Part shown: in pieces, positions 54,069-62,464 of the stretch
Layout: each line of letters starts with the position of its first letter
Position numbering within the stretch: position 1 is the stretch's first letter
Position numbers and translations under genes: made by a program
Origin: Terrimonas ginsenosidimutans
GTDB lineage: Bacteria > Bacteroidota > Bacteroidia > Chitinophagales > Chitinophagaceae
Length of the DNA stretch: 64,000 nt
Reading direction: 5' to 3'
NCBI RefSeq assembly: GCF_022012415.1
Contig: NZ_JAKLTR010000001.1
Span: 434,001 to 498,000 of the forward strand
Notes under the pieces: model-generated
Told to the model about the DNA's origin: nothing
The model's database searches: none
The model's input: only the letters and a program-made list of their open reading frames with translations

Positions 54069-54848
54069 TTAAAGGTCTTTCTTCAGATTGATTATGTCGA
54101 GCATTTCATCATGGATCAGGCCATTAGTAGCCAGAATACGATGACGGTAAGGAGAATAGGGTTTGCCTTCAAAGTCTGTTACTTTTCCCCCTGCCTCTTC
54201 AACCATCAGATACCCGGCAGCGCTGTCCCACGCTTCGAGCTTATGCTCATAGAACCCATCGAATCTGCCGCAGGCAACCCAGCAGAGATCGATCGCAGCG
54301 GAACCCAGCCGCCTGACAGGTACCCCCTGCCTGATAAAACGGTCAAAAACCTCCAGCGGGCCATTTGCTGAATTGATATATGTGTATGGGAAACCGGTGA
54401 CCAGGCAGGAATGTAAGGCAGACGTTTGCTGACTCACCCGGATCGGCTGATCATTCAGCGTTGCGCCTGCACCTTTTTCTGCAAGAAAGAACTCATTCAG
54501 GTGCGGGTTGAATACGGCGCCAAGGATCATTTGCCCGTCTTTTTCGACACCAATGGAAACGCAGTTCAGCGGGATCCCATGGGCGAAATTGATCGTACCA
54601 TCAATCGGATCGATGATCCATTTATAATTGGAATCCTGGATGATCTCCCCAGCCTCCTCACTTAATACATAATGATCGGGAAAGCGCGACTTTATCACGT
54701 TCAGGATTGCTTTCTCTGAGGCATGATCGGCTTCGGTAACGGGATTATTGATCCCTTCTTTATTGGTGATCTTAAACTCTTTCTGAAAAAAACGCTGCAC
54801 TTCGGCAGCTCCGGCCCGGGCGGCCTCAATAAGGGTTGTTTTAAGCAT
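54069..54848 (-). CDS. Inositol-1-monophosphatase family protein
   Basis: A 259-residue Li+-sensitive-type sugar phosphatase. The ATG at 54848 is used; a TTG two codons earlier is unlikely. Metal-binding signatures: VLSEEAGE, IIDPIDGTINFAHGIP and the later KLEAWDSAAGYLMVEEAGGKVTDFEG. The family hydrolyses inositol phosphates, PAP or FBP; SuhB also acts on rRNA transcription. Which substrate applies here is not known. It may be co-transcribed with thiL. Upstream is a gene-free stretch holding the second copy of a dispersed repeat. Confidence 0.92.
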   Translation of the reverse strand: MLKTTLIEAARAGAAEVQRFFQKEFKITNKEGINNPVTEADHASEKAILNVIKSRFPDHYVLSEEAGEIIQDSNYKWIIDPIDGTINFAHGIPLNCVSIGVEKDGQMILGAVFNPHLNEFFLAEKGAGATLNDQPIRVSQQTSALHSCLVTGFPYTYINSANGPLEVFDRFIRQGVPVRRLGSAAIDLCWVACGRFDGFYEHKLEAWDSAAGYLMVEEAGGKVTDFEGKPYSPYRHRILATNGLIHDEMLDIINLKKDL

Positions 54849-55400
54849 GCGCAAAGATACAAATGATGATCGACTGTGAAAGCCGTGACCAGCTCAGTGG
54901 GCGGCTTACAGGTACTGAGATTGTCCGTGATTTCCGGCCGTATAACCATTATTCCTCCGTTATTCTTCCGGTCATCTTCCGTTATTTTATGGAGGATGAA
55001 CGGAGGATTAATGAAAGAAGAGGCTTTAGATCAGCCTCGGATGGCGCAGCTTTCGGGGGTAAGGGCTCACGGAAAGCAAGACATGGCTGGAAGATGCCGG
55101 CACTGTCAACAGGCATTTAGAAATCATATCCCAGAAGGGCACTTCACTAAGTCGAAAAGAGAAGCATGATAGAACTCACCCCTCCCCATTTATAACGGAA
55201 AGAGAGCGCGCGAAATGGAGAGGTGCCGGCAGCAGAAGGTCAAAAGTCTGTACCTGAAGCGTAATGATATCGCCGGCCCGGGTTCACAGAGGACACCGGC
55301 CTTTCCGGAGCCAAAGAGTTGAGGACAGTAAATCTTTTTATCGCAAATCTTCAACTGGTTTTCATTTATTTGCAATACTTATCCAAATTAAACGCTGCTG
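54849..55400. other. Gene-free stretch with palindromic repeat copy B
   Basis: No credible gene. It includes the repeat at 54949-55012 and otherwise unremarkable sequence up to the GTG start of the glycosyltransferase. Short frames in it translate into the same IFRYFMEDE string seen at copy A, a consequence of the repeat rather than evidence for a protein. Confidence 0.55.
54949..55012. repeat. Palindromic dispersed repeat, copy B
   Basis: ATTATTCCTCCGTT and AACGGAGGATTAAT pair over 14 bases with one mismatch. Bases 54974-55000 match copy A (9935-9961) over 27 of 27 positions in inverted orientation. See copy A. Confidence 0.7.
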
Positions 55401-57341
55401 GTGGATCTATCGGTTATCATAGTCAATTACAACGTCAAATACTTTCTGGAGCAATGCCTTTTTTCCCTGCGGGAAGCATCAAAAGGACTTCGGGTGGAAA
55501 CGATCGTTGTTGACAATCACTCCAGCGATAATACCCTTGCCTATCTGCAGCCCAAGTTTCCGGCGGTCCGGTTTATTGCTAATGCGGAAAACAGGGGTTT
55601 TGCGCAGGCGTGTAACCAGGGCTTGCATCTGGCTAGCGGAAAATTCATTTTATTCCTGAATCCGGACACAGTTCTTCCCGAAGATTGCCTTCATAAATCA
55701 ATAGCATATCTCCAAAATACTCCCGGAGCCGGAGCTTTGGGTATAAAAATGCTCGATGGAAGCGGAAACTTTCTAAGGGAATCGAAACGGTCATTTCCGT
55801 CGCCGATGACGTCTTTTTTTAAACTTACCGGCCTGGCCCGATTATTCCCGCGGTCAAAAGTGTTTGCGCGCTATCATCTCGGAAACCTCGATGAGAACAA
55901 AAGCCATGGCGTGGACGTGCTGGCGGGTGCGTTTATGCTCATCAAAAAGGATGTGCTGGATAAAATAGGTTCATTTGATGAAACTTTTTTCATGTACGGT
56001 GAAGACGTTGATCTGAGTTACCGGATTCAGAAGGCGGGGTTTGCCAACCATTATTTTGCGGGTTGCAGTATTATTCATTTCAAGGGAGAAAGTACCAAGC
56101 GTGGAAGCTTGAATTATGTGAAAATGTTCTATAACGCCATGAGCATTTTCGTACGGAAACACTATGGCGGAAAAAAAGCCGGGATTTTCAGCTCATTGAT
56201 CCAATTGGCAATCTGGGTGAGAGCTGCTCTTTCTGCAATAGCTACCTTCATCAGGCGGATAGGCCTGCCGATGATTGACGCCCTGCTGATGCTGGTTTCT
56301 TTCTGGGTGATGAAAAACGTCTGGAACCAATACGTCAGAACTGATACACAATATGAAACAAGGATCCTGTGGATGGCTTTTCCGGGCTTCACCTTTGTAT
56401 ACCTCGTGGCAGCATACTACGCTGGGTTGTATGATAAATGGTACAAAACTTCAGAGCTGATCCGGTCGACCCTGATCGCTACAATAGTTCTGCTGGCAGG
56501 GTATTCATTGCTGCCGGAAGGGCTAAGATTTTCCCGCGGCATTATATTATTCGGCGCAGTTCTGGCTTTTCTGCTGATCGCAATTTTCAGGAAAATATTG
56601 ACAAAAACAGGAGTTTTGAGCGAAAATGACGGCGAAACCCACGCAAATACGCTGATTATTGGGAATACTGAAGAATACATGCATTGCGTGTCGCTGATCA
56701 AAAATGCAGGAACAGGGCAAAATATTGTAGGACGGCTGGCGATCAGCCCGGAAGATACTTCGGCCATCGGTCAGTGGACGGACTTGAATAAAATCGGAAG
56801 AACACTTTCCCTGCAGGAGATCATTTTTTGTCAGGGAACATTGGGGTTTAAGGACATTGTAGATTTTTTGCCCCGGGTTGACAAGAAAGCAAGAATTATG
56901 ATACATGCTGCCGGAAGTGGAAGTATGGTGGGCAGCAGATCAGGAAAAACCCCGGGCGAATTCGTATCTACAGAGGGCAGCTTCCAACTTTCAAGTCCTT
57001 ACCTGAGAAGATTGAAAAGACTGCTGGATGTTTCTTTTGCGATTATGGCTTTGCTGAGTTTTCCCATACAACTGATAGCGGTGAAAAACCCTTTTCGATT
57101 TTTCACAAATTGCTTTCTGATAATTTTTGGTAAGAGAACATGGGTTGGCTACTTCAGATCATCACCGGCTTTGCCGCGGTTAAGAACAGGAGTGCTGGCA
57201 AGTAATGGAATACCCTTCTCGATGATACAATCGCTGCCAGCGGAAAGTCTGCACATGATCGATTACTGGTATGCGCGCGATTATGAACTGTCAACCGATA
57301 TCAAACTCATATGGGCAGGATATAGAAATCTTGGAAATTAA
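55401..57341 (+). CDS. GT2 glycosyltransferase fused to a degenerate phosphoglycosyltransferase-like tail
   Basis: A 646-residue fusion starting at a GTG. Residues about 1-225: a GT-A glycosyltransferase family 2 domain with VDLSVIIVNYNV, LFLNPDTVLP, VDVLAGAFMLIKK and FMYGEDVDLSYRIQKAGF. Several hydrophobic segments follow (about 255-395). Residues about 410-520 resemble the Rossmann/CoA-binding-like module of WbaP/WcaJ-type enzymes. The end has RRLKRLLDVSFAIMALLSFP and DYWYARDYELSTDIKLIW, which look like the first and last parts of a bacterial sugar-transferase domain, but its catalytic centre is missing. A membrane-bound polysaccharide enzyme is inferred; the acceptor is unknown. The next gene, 148 bases on, is GH3. 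Confidence 0.83.
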   Translation: MDLSVIIVNYNVKYFLEQCLFSLREASKGLRVETIVVDNHSSDNTLAYLQPKFPAVRFIANAENRGFAQACNQGLHLASGKFILFLNPDTVLPEDCLHKSIAYLQNTPGAGALGIKMLDGSGNFLRESKRSFPSPMTSFFKLTGLARLFPRSKVFARYHLGNLDENKSHGVDVLAGAFMLIKKDVLDKIGSFDETFFMYGEDVDLSYRIQKAGFANHYFAGCSIIHFKGESTKRGSLNYVKMFYNAMSIFVRKHYGGKKAGIFSSLIQLAIWVRAALSAIATFIRRIGLPMIDALLMLVSFWVMKNVWNQYVRTDTQYETRILWMAFPGFTFVYLVAAYYAGLYDKWYKTSELIRSTLIATIVLLAGYSLLPEGLRFSRGIILFGAVLAFLLIAIFRKILTKTGVLSENDGETHANTLIIGNTEEYMHCVSLIKNAGTGQNIVGRLAISPEDTSAIGQWTDLNKIGRTLSLQEIIFCQGTLGFKDIVDFLPRVDKKARIMIHAAGSGSMVGSRSGKTPGEFVSTEGSFQLSSPYLRRLKRLLDVSFAIMALLSFPIQLIAVKNPFRFFTNCFLIIFGKRTWVGYFRSSPALPRLRTGVLASNGIPFSMIQSLPAESLHMIDYWYARDYELSTDIKLIWAGYRNLGN

Positions 57342-57489
57342 ACACCGGATCAGAGCCTTGTTGGCCCGAATAATGTGTTGAAGTAGTGAGGTATAGTAAT
57401 TACCGATCAAGTATAAAGTAAATACCTATTGCGGTCTTCTGCATATATTCGCATATTCGCGTGTATTTGCGTTCATCGCATATTAAATT
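57342..57489. other. Spacer with CGCATATT/CGTGTATT word repetition
   Basis: Positions 57441-57483 repeat CGCATATT-like words. No gene, terminator or strong promoter is evident. Confidence 0.4.
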
Positions 57490-59022
57490 ATGGCATCGAT
57501 CATCGATATAAAGTTACCCAGAGCGCTTGCAACTGCCCTGCGGATCCCTCAAAATGATCCAAAGCGTCAGCAAGTGAAGGTGTTGAAAAAGTTGTTGAAG
57601 AAAGCTCGGTTTACAGAATTCGGGCAAAAGTATCGTTTCGATGAAGCGCTGCTTAACCGGAACACAGCTAAACGCTTCCAGGAATTGGTGCCGGTGCATG
57701 ATTACAATAAGATCTATAATGAATGGTGGGAAAAAACGCTGGAAGGCGTTCCTGATGTGACCTGGCCGGGGAAAATAAAATTCTACGCACTTAGCTCCGG
57801 TACTTCTGAATCCGCCAGCAAATATATTCCTGTTACCAAAGACCTGCTTCGAAGCAATACGATCAATTATATAAGACAACTGATCAGTGTGTTTGGTTAT
57901 GAAGATGCAAATCGCAAAGCACTGACCAAAGGATTTCTTATGCTTGGGGGAGCAACGGATCTGCAAAAGGGTGCAGCCGGCTGGTATGCAGGCGATCTTA
58001 GCGGTATTCTCGCCAAGAAAAGACCATTCTGGTTTCAGACATTTTACAAACCGGGAGGAAGGATCGCAGCAATTAAAGACTGGAATCAGAAACTGAACGA
58101 GATCGTTGAACATGCAAAAGAATGGGACATCGGTTATATAGTAGGCGTACCTGCCTGGTGCCAGATGTGCATGGAAATGATCATAGAGCACTATAAGGTT
58201 AAAAATATTCATGAGATCTGGCCAAACTTCGGTGTGTTTGTTCATGGAGGAGTAGCATTCGAGCCATATAAGAAGGGCTTCGAAAAGCTGCTTGGCAAAC
58301 CGATCGTGTATATCGAAAATTATCTTTCCAGTGAGGGATTTATCGGCTATAAAACGAGAGAACATGCAAAAGGAATGCAGCTCGTATTAAACAATAATAT
58401 ATTCTTTGAATTTGTTCCATTTGATGATAAAAACTTTGATGCAGATGGAAAAATTAACGCGAATCCAGAAGCAAAAATGATCCACGAAGTGGAAGCAGGG
58501 AAAGAATATGCACTTTTGATGAGTACTAATGCGGGGGCATGGCGATATATGATCGGGGATACTATCAAGTTTGTAGACCTGGAGAAAAGTGAAGTGGTGA
58601 TCACCGGCAGAACAAAACACTTTCTTAGCCTTGTAGGTGAACACCTGAGCGTGGAGAACATGAACAAAGCCATCGAGGACATAAGCGAAGAATACAATAT
58701 CAGCGTGCCGGAATACACGGTCGTGGGATTTCCGTACGAAGGGTTTTTCGCCCATAAATGGTATATCGCGACAGATGATCAGATCGATGCAGAAAAGGTG
58801 CGCCAGCGGATCGACGATACACTTCGAAAAATTAATGATGATTACGCGACTGAGCGTGATAGTGCATTAAAAGGAATGTTTCTTGAAGTGTTATCGGAGG
58901 AACAGTTTTTGAAGTTCATGGAACTAAAGGGGAAGCTGGGAAGCCAGCATAAGTTTCCCCGGGTAATGAAAGGAAAGATGCTCGAAGAATGGAACCGTTT
59001 CCTTGAAACGGGGACTATCTAA
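57490..59022 (+). CDS. GH3-family acyl-adenylate-forming enzyme
   Basis: A 510-residue protein of the GH3 auxin-responsive promoter family, which belongs to the ANL adenylating superfamily. In plants GH3 enzymes conjugate amino acids to auxin or jasmonate. The bacterial members are uncharacterised as far as I recall. The nucleotide-binding motif is ALSSGTSESASKYIPVT, with the later YENYLSSEGFIGY-like segment VYIENYLSSEGFIGYK and TTNAGAWRYMIGDT-like MSTNAGAWRYMIGDTIKF; VITGRTKHFLSLVGEHLS is the C-terminal hinge. It lacks a carrier-protein domain. Substrate unknown. It ends at a terminator before the LysE gene. Confidence 0.88.
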   Translation: MASIIDIKLPRALATALRIPQNDPKRQQVKVLKKLLKKARFTEFGQKYRFDEALLNRNTAKRFQELVPVHDYNKIYNEWWEKTLEGVPDVTWPGKIKFYALSSGTSESASKYIPVTKDLLRSNTINYIRQLISVFGYEDANRKALTKGFLMLGGATDLQKGAAGWYAGDLSGILAKKRPFWFQTFYKPGGRIAAIKDWNQKLNEIVEHAKEWDIGYIVGVPAWCQMCMEMIIEHYKVKNIHEIWPNFGVFVHGGVAFEPYKKGFEKLLGKPIVYIENYLSSEGFIGYKTREHAKGMQLVLNNNIFFEFVPFDDKNFDADGKINANPEAKMIHEVEAGKEYALLMSTNAGAWRYMIGDTIKFVDLEKSEVVITGRTKHFLSLVGEHLSVENMNKAIEDISEEYNISVPEYTVVGFPYEGFFAHKWYIATDDQIDAEKVRQRIDDTLRKINDDYATERDSALKGMFLEVLSEEQFLKFMELKGKLGSQHKFPRVMKGKMLEEWNRFLETGTI

Positions 59023-59043
59023 TATTTTAAAAGCGATTAAGAG

Positions 59044-59082
59044 GCCTCTTTCATAATTTTGAAAGAGGTTTATCTTTTTCAG
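59044..59082 (+). terminator. Terminator of the GH3 gene
   Basis: CCTCTTTCA and TGAAAGAGG form a 9-bp stem with a seven-base loop, and TTTATCTTTTT follows. It ends before the chosen LysE start and excludes the upstream in-frame start at 59059. Confidence 0.85.
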
Positions 59083-59097
59083 ACATTCTTTACTTGT

Positions 59098-59733
59098 ATG
59101 TGGGAATCCTTACTTAAGGGAATCGTATTGGGATTATGGCTGACGATTTCAGTAGGACCCGTCATGTTCTCAATCATCAAACAGAGTTTGAACAACGGGC
59201 ATAGAGGGGGTATTGCATTTGTGCTTGGCGTTTCGTTCAGCGATATATTACTTGTATTGGTGAGCAACGTATTTACTGAACTCTTCAGTAGTATCAGCAG
59301 TCATCGGGTGCCCATTGGCATATCCGGCAGCATCTTTTTGATTGGCCTGGGCGTATACTTTGTTTTTTTCAAAAAAGTGAAAGTAAATGAACAGGGTCAG
59401 CAGGCAACGATCAGTTTCAGGAAAAGTGATTATGCCAAGATATTTCTGTCAGGGTTCTTCATGAATCTTTTAAACCCCGGAATTTTTCTGTTCTGGATCA
59501 CCGCATCTTCTACGATGCTAAGCCACACTGTTGAACAAAGGATCATAATCTATGCGACCTGTTTGTTAATGGTGCTTGCCAGTGATATAGCCAAAGTGAT
59601 GCTGGCCGGCAAGATCCGGAACCGGCTTACTCCTCATAATATTCATATCATTAACCGGATCAATGGAATCATTTTAATAGGCTTCGGGATTGCATTGATC
59701 TGGGGACTTCTTGTTTACCTGAAACGAATGTAA
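59098..59733 (+). CDS. LysE/RhtB family amino acid exporter
   Basis: An inner-membrane protein of about 211 residues with six helices, of the LysE/RhtB superfamily. Start at 59098 (MWESLLKGIVLGLWLTISVGP) carries the N-terminal family motif GLxLxxSxGP, and GHRGGIAFVLGVSFSDILLVL follows. A polar loop (KVKVNEQGQQATISF) precedes the second half: FLSGFFMNLLNPGIFLFWI. Members export amino acids or related compounds. The substrate is unknown. Confidence 0.85.
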   Translation: MWESLLKGIVLGLWLTISVGPVMFSIIKQSLNNGHRGGIAFVLGVSFSDILLVLVSNVFTELFSSISSHRVPIGISGSIFLIGLGVYFVFFKKVKVNEQGQQATISFRKSDYAKIFLSGFFMNLLNPGIFLFWITASSTMLSHTVEQRIIIYATCLLMVLASDIAKVMLAGKIRNRLTPHNIHIINRINGIILIGFGIALIWGLLVYLKRM

Positions 59734-59802
59734 GGACGCTCCCCAAGGCCATCTTCTGCAAAGGGTTAAACCCTTTTAACAATTAAAAAGAGCGGGAGAT
59801 TG

Positions 59803-59810
59803 TAAGTTTG
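59803..59810 (+). promoter_or_regulatory. -7 promoter box of the unknown exported gene
   Basis: TAAGTTTG matches TAnnTTTG and ends four bases before the ATG at 59815, again implying a very short or absent leader. Confidence 0.45.
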
Positions 59811-59814
59811 GGAC

Positions 59815-60327
59815 ATGAACCGCCTGCTTATATCCTTCCTGTTATTGTTTTCTTTTTCTACCGCGTCGGCCCAGTCCGGCTATCTTTTCGTAAAAAAAGG
59901 ATTGAAGAAAAAGAGAACCTATACAGAATATGATAATATTTATCTGAAATTGACCAGCGGAGCCTATAAATATGGCATGATCACACGTCTAATGAATGAT
60001 ACGATCTGGCTGTCCGGCAACCCCATCCCTAAAAATGATGTGGCAGAGGTGGTGATCAGGAGGAAGGAAAAAAAGAGTTTTCATGTTGGTGTAACGAATA
60101 TGCTCCTGGTTACGGCGGGTGTTGCACTTACAACGGCTGGTTTGTCCGCAAGTAAGCAAGCGACATTTAAAGAAGCACTTACTGCAGGCCTTGTGCTCGG
60201 TTACGGGCCGCTTGTTATCGGATACGCCAGCAAGAAGATCTCCCTGAGCCGTAAGAGCTATAAGATCGGTCGAAAATTCCGCTTACAGATGCTGGACTTT
60301 TACATACCAAGAAAACGTGCATTCTGA
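59815..60327 (+). CDS. Exported protein of unknown function
   Basis: A 170-residue protein I do not recognise. It has a signal peptide (MNRLLISFLLLFSFSTASAQ). The mature protein starts with basic YLFVKKGLKKKRTYTEYDNI, followed by a short beta-rich domain (YLKLTSGAYKYGMITRLMNDTIWLSG), resembling small SH3-like or Sm-like folds in general look. A hydrophobic stretch (about 97-140; MLLVTAGVALTTAGL, AGLVLGYGPLVIGYA) may be one or two helices. The C-terminus is basic. Its neighbours give no clue. Confidence 0.7.
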   Translation: MNRLLISFLLLFSFSTASAQSGYLFVKKGLKKKRTYTEYDNIYLKLTSGAYKYGMITRLMNDTIWLSGNPIPKNDVAEVVIRRKEKKSFHVGVTNMLLVTAGVALTTAGLSASKQATFKEALTAGLVLGYGPLVIGYASKKISLSRKSYKIGRKFRLQMLDFYIPRKRAF

Positions 60328-60413
60328 TCTCAGCGACGTGATCCTTCGCTTTTTGCTATAACAATCGTCCAAAACCTGCCAACAATAAACACTATTGTGT
60401 ATTATTGTAATGA

Positions 60414-61145
60414 ATGAAGGAGTCAGGATTTTTTCAGAAATTTTGGTGGTGGACCAAGCGGATCTTCCTCGCGCTTTTTATCGCACAGTTCGTGTATATC
60501 ATCCTGTTGAAATGGGTTGACCCTCCTGTAACAATGACCCAATTCTGGAGTTGGGTGACCGGGCACGGTTTAAAACGCGACTATGTAGACCGTGACGAAA
60601 TCTCCCCTAATGCCAAACTTGCTGTCATCGCTTCGGAGGATCAATTGTTTGTTGATCACAATGGCTTCGACTGGAAAAGCATCCAGAAAGCAATGAAGTA
60701 TAATGAGAAAAAGCCGGGACGAGTTCGCGGGGGGAGCACCATCAGCCAGCAGGTTGCAAAAAATGTTTTCCTGTGGCAGGGCCGGGGGTGGTTTCGCAAA
60801 GGCCTCGAAGCTTATTTCACATTTATGATCGAGAAGATCTGGGGTAAAAAGAGGATAATGGAGGTTTATTTGAATGTAATTGAAATGGGCGATGGGATCT
60901 TTGGGATAGAAAAAGCAGCAAACATTTATTTCAATAAATCCGCAGCACAACTTAGTCAGGCCGAAGCGGCGCTTATTGCAGCGTGTTTACCAAGTCCGAA
61001 GAGATACAAAGTGAAACCCGCGTCTTCGTTTATGATAGGCCGGCAGAGAAAGATCATGCAACAGATGAATTTCCTGCGTTCTGACCCGGATATCCAGGAA
61101 GTTATTTTTCCTGATAATGTCAAACAGGTAAAAGCAAAAAAATAA
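60414..61145 (+). CDS. mtgA: Monofunctional peptidoglycan glycosyltransferase
   Basis: Polymerises lipid II glycan chains. A 243-residue type II membrane protein: N-terminal helix (IFLALFIAQFVYIILL) and one GT51 domain. Motifs: SEDQLFVDHNGFDW (with the catalytic glutamate), RGGSTISQQVAKNVFLWQGR, IWGKKRIMEVYLNVIEMGDGIFGIE and AALIAACLPSPKRY. There is no transpeptidase domain, consistent with MtgA. It lies close to an unknown exported gene and converges on the riboside kinase gene. Confidence 0.95.
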   Translation: MKESGFFQKFWWWTKRIFLALFIAQFVYIILLKWVDPPVTMTQFWSWVTGHGLKRDYVDRDEISPNAKLAVIASEDQLFVDHNGFDWKSIQKAMKYNEKKPGRVRGGSTISQQVAKNVFLWQGRGWFRKGLEAYFTFMIEKIWGKKRIMEVYLNVIEMGDGIFGIEKAANIYFNKSAAQLSQAEAALIAACLPSPKRYKVKPASSFMIGRQRKIMQQMNFLRSDPDIQEVIFPDNVKQVKAKK

Positions 61146-61207
61146 CCGGAATACAGGCGTATAGTAGCCCTGGGAGTGTTTTAGAAAGGTGGCGGTGGAG
61201 GTTTGCC

Positions 61208-61771
61208 CTAGAACGATCCATCCAGTTGGTTTACCGCGCTGATAGCAATTGCTAACCGATCTTCGTAGTTGCCACTAATATCAACCCATGGGGTCGATTG
61301 ATTGATCATTATGTCTTTATAGATATTGTACAACTTTTGCCTGGTCTCCAGATCAGGATACTCCCTTAGTTCATCCTGGGTCCAGGGAAGGTCCACATTA
61401 CACAAAAGATAGAGATCATATTTACGGGAGACGATATTATCAAGGATGAAGCGGTGACAATCTCCAAAGACGAATTCGCACCACACCTTCATAACATACA
61501 TATCTGTGTCAATAAACAAGGGGATATGCCCGCCATCTTCAAGTAGCGGCAATGAGTGTTCTTCCAGTTTTTCTGTGCATTCATCCTCGAGAGTGAGCTG
61601 ACCCTTAGCAATGGTCAGAAGGTCTTCATAAGCATATTCCTTTCCATTTGACAACAAAAATTCCCGCGCGAATTCGGGAACCCAATCGGTTTCATAATGC
61701 TCCGCCAGTTGTGCTGCCAGGGTGCTTTTACCTGTACTTTCCGGCCCTATGATAACGATTTTTTTAAGCAT
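61208..61771 (-). CDS. Nicotinamide riboside kinase-like ATPase (NadR kinase domain)
   Basis: A 187-residue P-loop kinase like the C-terminal part of NadR. Walker A: VIIGPESTGKSTLAAQLAEHY. VPEFAREFLLSNGKEY and FIDTDMYVMKVWCEFVFG are typical; the lid and base contacts lie in LYLLCNVDLPWTQDELREYP. It phosphorylates nicotinamide riboside to NMN. Its start overlaps the end of pnuC by eight bases, so import and phosphorylation are translationally coupled. The NadR adenylyltransferase and repressor domains are absent. Confidence 0.88.
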   Translation of the reverse strand: MLKKIVIIGPESTGKSTLAAQLAEHYETDWVPEFAREFLLSNGKEYAYEDLLTIAKGQLTLEDECTEKLEEHSLPLLEDGGHIPLFIDTDMYVMKVWCEFVFGDCHRFILDNIVSRKYDLYLLCNVDLPWTQDELREYPDLETRQKLYNIYKDIMINQSTPWVDISGNYEDRLAIAISAVNQLDGSF

Positions 61772-62393
61772 GATTTTCTTTGGCTCTTTTCCGCCATTCG
61801 ATCAGGCCGAATATAGCCATAATGAATAATACAATGTAGAAGACACTTGTAAATGTGAGCCCTTTTACAAAATAGAGAGGCACGGACGCTGTATTCGTAG
61901 CCAACCACCAATACCAGCTTTCGACCTTTTTTCTGGCCATCAGCAACATCCCTGTAAAGGCTGTAGCCGTTGCAAGAGCATCTCCAAAAGGAATTGTTCC
62001 GGGAGAAAAGCTTTTCTGAAGCAAGGTTAACGCCGTATAGAAGACAATATAAAAGGCACCAAAAAATAAAAATTGATCCCGCAACTCGCGACGGGAAGAA
62101 AAAGAAATTTTTACAACGTGCTGCTCCTGCGGGTCCCGCTTTGCCCACAGTATCCAACCATAAATACTCATAGCTGTATAGTAAAGATTTACGGTTGCTT
62201 CGCCAAAAAGCTGGTACTTGAAACTAAGGAAGACATAGCTGATCGTGCTGACCAGCCCGACCGGATATACCCAAATATTTTCAAGCCGGCTGAACCAAAC
62301 ACTCGCAATGCCAGTAATGATTGCGATATATTCAACCCAGGTTGCGTTTCTAAAACCTGTAATAAATTGCTGGTAGATTTCCTGTAATTGCAC
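61764..62393 (-). CDS. pnuC: Nicotinamide riboside transporter PnuC
   Basis: An inner-membrane facilitator of 209 residues with about seven helices. Signature segments: WVEYIAIITGIASVWFSRLENIWVYPVGLVSTISYVFLSFKY, GEATVNLYYTAMSIYGWILW, and VESWYWWLATNTASVPLYFVKGLTFTS. It brings nicotinamide riboside into the cell, where the overlapping kinase traps it as NMN. The start is a GTG (62393). The order pnuC-kinase is a common salvage pair, while nadA and nadD elsewhere in the window provide the de novo branch. Confidence 0.93.
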   Translation of the reverse strand: MQLQEIYQQFITGFRNATWVEYIAIITGIASVWFSRLENIWVYPVGLVSTISYVFLSFKYQLFGEATVNLYYTAMSIYGWILWAKRDPQEQHVVKISFSSRRELRDQFLFFGAFYIVFYTALTLLQKSFSPGTIPFGDALATATAFTGMLLMARKKVESWYWWLATNTASVPLYFVKGLTFTSVFYIVLFIMAIFGLIEWRKRAKENHA

Positions 62394-62464
62394 GTTTACA
62401 AAGCTAAGCGTTAAAAGGGGGAAAAGAGTATGTGAGAGTTTTGGACCGGGTTGTTTTGAGGTTA

